Part shown: piece by piece, positions 4,755 to 5,875 of the stretch
Layout of the letters: each line of letters begins with the position of its first letter
How positions within the stretch are numbered: the first letter of the stretch is position 1
Assembly: GCA_003486665.1 (NCBI GenBank)
Contig: DNGF01000075.1
Location: forward strand, 1 to 5,875
Length of the DNA: 5,875 nucleotides
Reading direction: 5' to 3'
Source: Oscillospiraceae bacterium
GTDB lineage: Bacteria; Bacillota; Clostridia; Oscillospirales; Acutalibacteraceae
Position numbers and translations under genes: made by a program
The notes under the pieces: model-generated
What the model was told of the DNA's origin: nothing
What the model saw: the letters and a program-made list of their open reading frames with translations, nothing else
Database searches by the model: none

Positions 4755-5822
4755 TCAAAACTTAACTACAATATTTTTTTCTGCGGATTCAAACATAGCC
4801 TCAACAACTTTGATAAGTCTTCTCTGCTGAGCATGGGTGACAATGGGTTCTGCCTTGCCCTCTATAACATCGCAGATATTGTTATAAAGCGTATGTTCAC
4901 CGCTGAAGCCCTTGTCCTCAACATAGGGGAGGGGGAAGGTCTGTATTGAATCGTCAGTTCTCGGCGCCATTGTTTTTGTGAGTCCAACGCCGGTTCTTAC
5001 GGGAACGGCGTCCTTGTTCTCCCAGTCGGAAACCATTACTACCTTACCGCTGAGATCCCACTCGCAGATTGCCGAACCGTTAATTCCCTGAACGTGCCAA
5101 CGGGGATAGTCGATGAAATTATTTGTGCCGACAGAGATAACGTAAGCCGAATCATCCTTGTAATTGAGCGTTGCGATAAATCCGTCGTCGACCTCATCGT
5201 TCGTGATGTGCGTTACCTGACAGTAAACAGAGTCAAGCTCCTTGTCGTCAAACATCATGAGCGCCTGGTCAAGGATGTGAATACCCCAGTCAAGAATCAT
5301 TCCGCCGCCCTGAGCCTTTCTCTGGCGCCAGTCGCCGGGGATTCCTCTCGAACCGCTTACGCGGGATTCAATCCTGAAAATCTTGCCGAGAGTGTTCTCG
5401 TCATAAAGACGCTTAACGGTGAGATAGTCGGGATCATATCTTCTGTTCTGATGAACGGTAAAGAATTTGCCCGTTCTCTCACTCGCTTTGATCATATCGT
5501 CGAGCAATTCGCTCGACATTGTAACAGGCTTTTCGCTCATAACATTTTTGCCTGCTTCGAGTGCGGCAATAACAATGTCATGGTGGAAGTCATTCGGAGT
5601 TGCAACGACAACAAAATCAATTCTGTCGTCTGCAAGAAGCTCTTCCTGAGAGGAAAAAGCGTGCCAGCCCTTTTCCTCGGCTTCCTTGTTTTTCGCAGGA
5701 TTAATGTCATAGATTCCGACAAGCTCCATGCGGTCATTCATGTATTTTGACATCTTTTCGGCGTGCCAACTGCCCATTCCGCCGCAGCCAATGACTGCGC
5801 CGCCGATTTTTCCGTTTACCAT
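4755..5822 (-). CDS. Gfo/Idh/MocA-family NAD(P)-dependent oxidoreductase
   Basis: It is predicted to oxidise or reduce a sugar, inositol or related polyol with NAD(P) in the cytoplasm; the substrate cannot be read from the sequence. The 355 residues have the family's usual length. The N-terminal Rossmann fold shows GCGGMG (12-17, GxGxxG) and an acidic D39 at the end of the second strand, which favours NAD. VVATPNDFHHDI (72-83) and SEKPVTM (96-102, with the family lysine K98) follow. The C-terminal domain has GGGMILDWGIHILD (172-185), with D178 and H182 in the catalytic positions. The ATG at 5820-5822 is preceded by AGGAG (5832-5836), 9 bases away. It stands alone in the visible window and converges on the Spo0A-C gene. 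A partial repeat hairpin lies immediately upstream. Confidence 0.9.
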   Translation of the reverse strand: MVNGKIGGAVIGCGGMGSWHAEKMSKYMNDRMELVGIYDINPAKNKEAEEKGWHAFSSQEELLADDRIDFVVVATPNDFHHDIVIAALEAGKNVMSEKPVTMSSELLDDMIKASERTGKFFTVHQNRRYDPDYLTVKRLYDENTLGKIFRIESRVSGSRGIPGDWRQRKAQGGGMILDWGIHILDQALMMFDDKELDSVYCQVTHITNDEVDDGFIATLNYKDDSAYVISVGTNNFIDYPRWHVQGINGSAICEWDLSGKVVMVSDWENKDAVPVRTGVGLTKTMAPRTDDSIQTFPLPYVEDKGFSGEHTLYNNICDVIEGKAEPIVTHAQQRRLIKVVEAMFESAEKNIVVKF

Positions 5823-5856
5823 TTTGTTTTGCTCCTAAAGTATGTTGTCCTTATAG

Positions 5857-5875
5857 CCTTCCCCTCAAGGGGAAG
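5857..5875. repeat. Partial dispersed-repeat hairpin, cut by the window edge
   Basis: CTTCCCC (5858-5864) and GGGGAAG (5869-5875) form a perfect 7-base stem with the loop TCAA, and C5857 could extend it beyond the edge. The sequence resembles an intergenic repeat core I remember from Ruminococcaceae genomes; that is recollection, not a search. It lies about 35 bases upstream of the start codon of the oxidoreductase gene. Confidence 0.5.

Noticed and set aside
5094..5750. 218-codon plus-strand ORF antisense to the oxidoreductase gene
   Set aside because: The opposite strand encodes a clear full-length Gfo/Idh/MocA protein. The antisense frame has no ribosome binding site or family match and is explained by codon bias.

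Overview
The window looks like chromosomal DNA from a low- to moderate-GC, Gram-positive anaerobe of class Clostridia, most likely a gut Ruminococcaceae/Oscillospiraceae relative. That placement is inferred. The support is strong GGAGG ribosome binding sites, a stand-alone Spo0A-type DNA-binding domain, a REP-associated tyrosine transposase (RAYT) with GTAG-hairpin repeats, and a CTTCCCC/GGGGAAG hairpin repeat at the right edge that resembles dispersed repeats I remember from such genomes. No rRNA, tRNA, CRISPR array or phage gene is visible, and no gene-free stretch exceeds 300 bases.

Left part (1-2100). The C-terminal tail of an unidentified plus-strand gene ends at 80 and runs into a bidirectional terminator. 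Reading leftward from a strong promoter (1721-1749) is an apparent two-gene operon: a pyridoxal/pyridoxamine kinase with a TTG start, then the tRNA wobble 2'-O-methyltransferase TrmL. An 11-codon ORF with a consensus ribosome binding site follows before the terminator. Divergent from the operon is a 56-residue, glycine-zipper-like putative membrane protein that ends in a very strong hairpin terminator.

Middle (2100-4260). A RAYT gene overlaps the stop codon of a secreted lipase-like alpha/beta hydrolase by four bases (ATGA), and both read leftward. Two copies of one REP-like hairpin lie here in inverted orientation. One is just downstream of the transposase gene. The other is inside the transposase coding sequence, where it encodes GRPMVAPT. 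The two copies differ by a compensatory base-pair change, which argues that the hairpin itself is selected. The hydrolase has a clean sigma-A promoter, a signal peptide, a recognisable Ser-Asp-His triad and a basic amphipathic C-terminal tail.

Right part (4260-5875). Divergent from the hydrolase is a gene for an isolated Spo0A C-terminal (effector) domain without a receiver domain. Its upstream region holds two 0A-box-like heptamers 20 bp apart. It converges through a 12-bp bidirectional terminator on a Gfo/Idh/MocA-family NAD(P)-dependent oxidoreductase. The repeat hairpin cut by the window edge sits upstream of that oxidoreductase.

The genes do not form one pathway. The two candidates for undescribed biology are the RAYT that carries its own REP target inside its ORF, and the receiver-less Spo0A-like regulator facing a secreted hydrolase.
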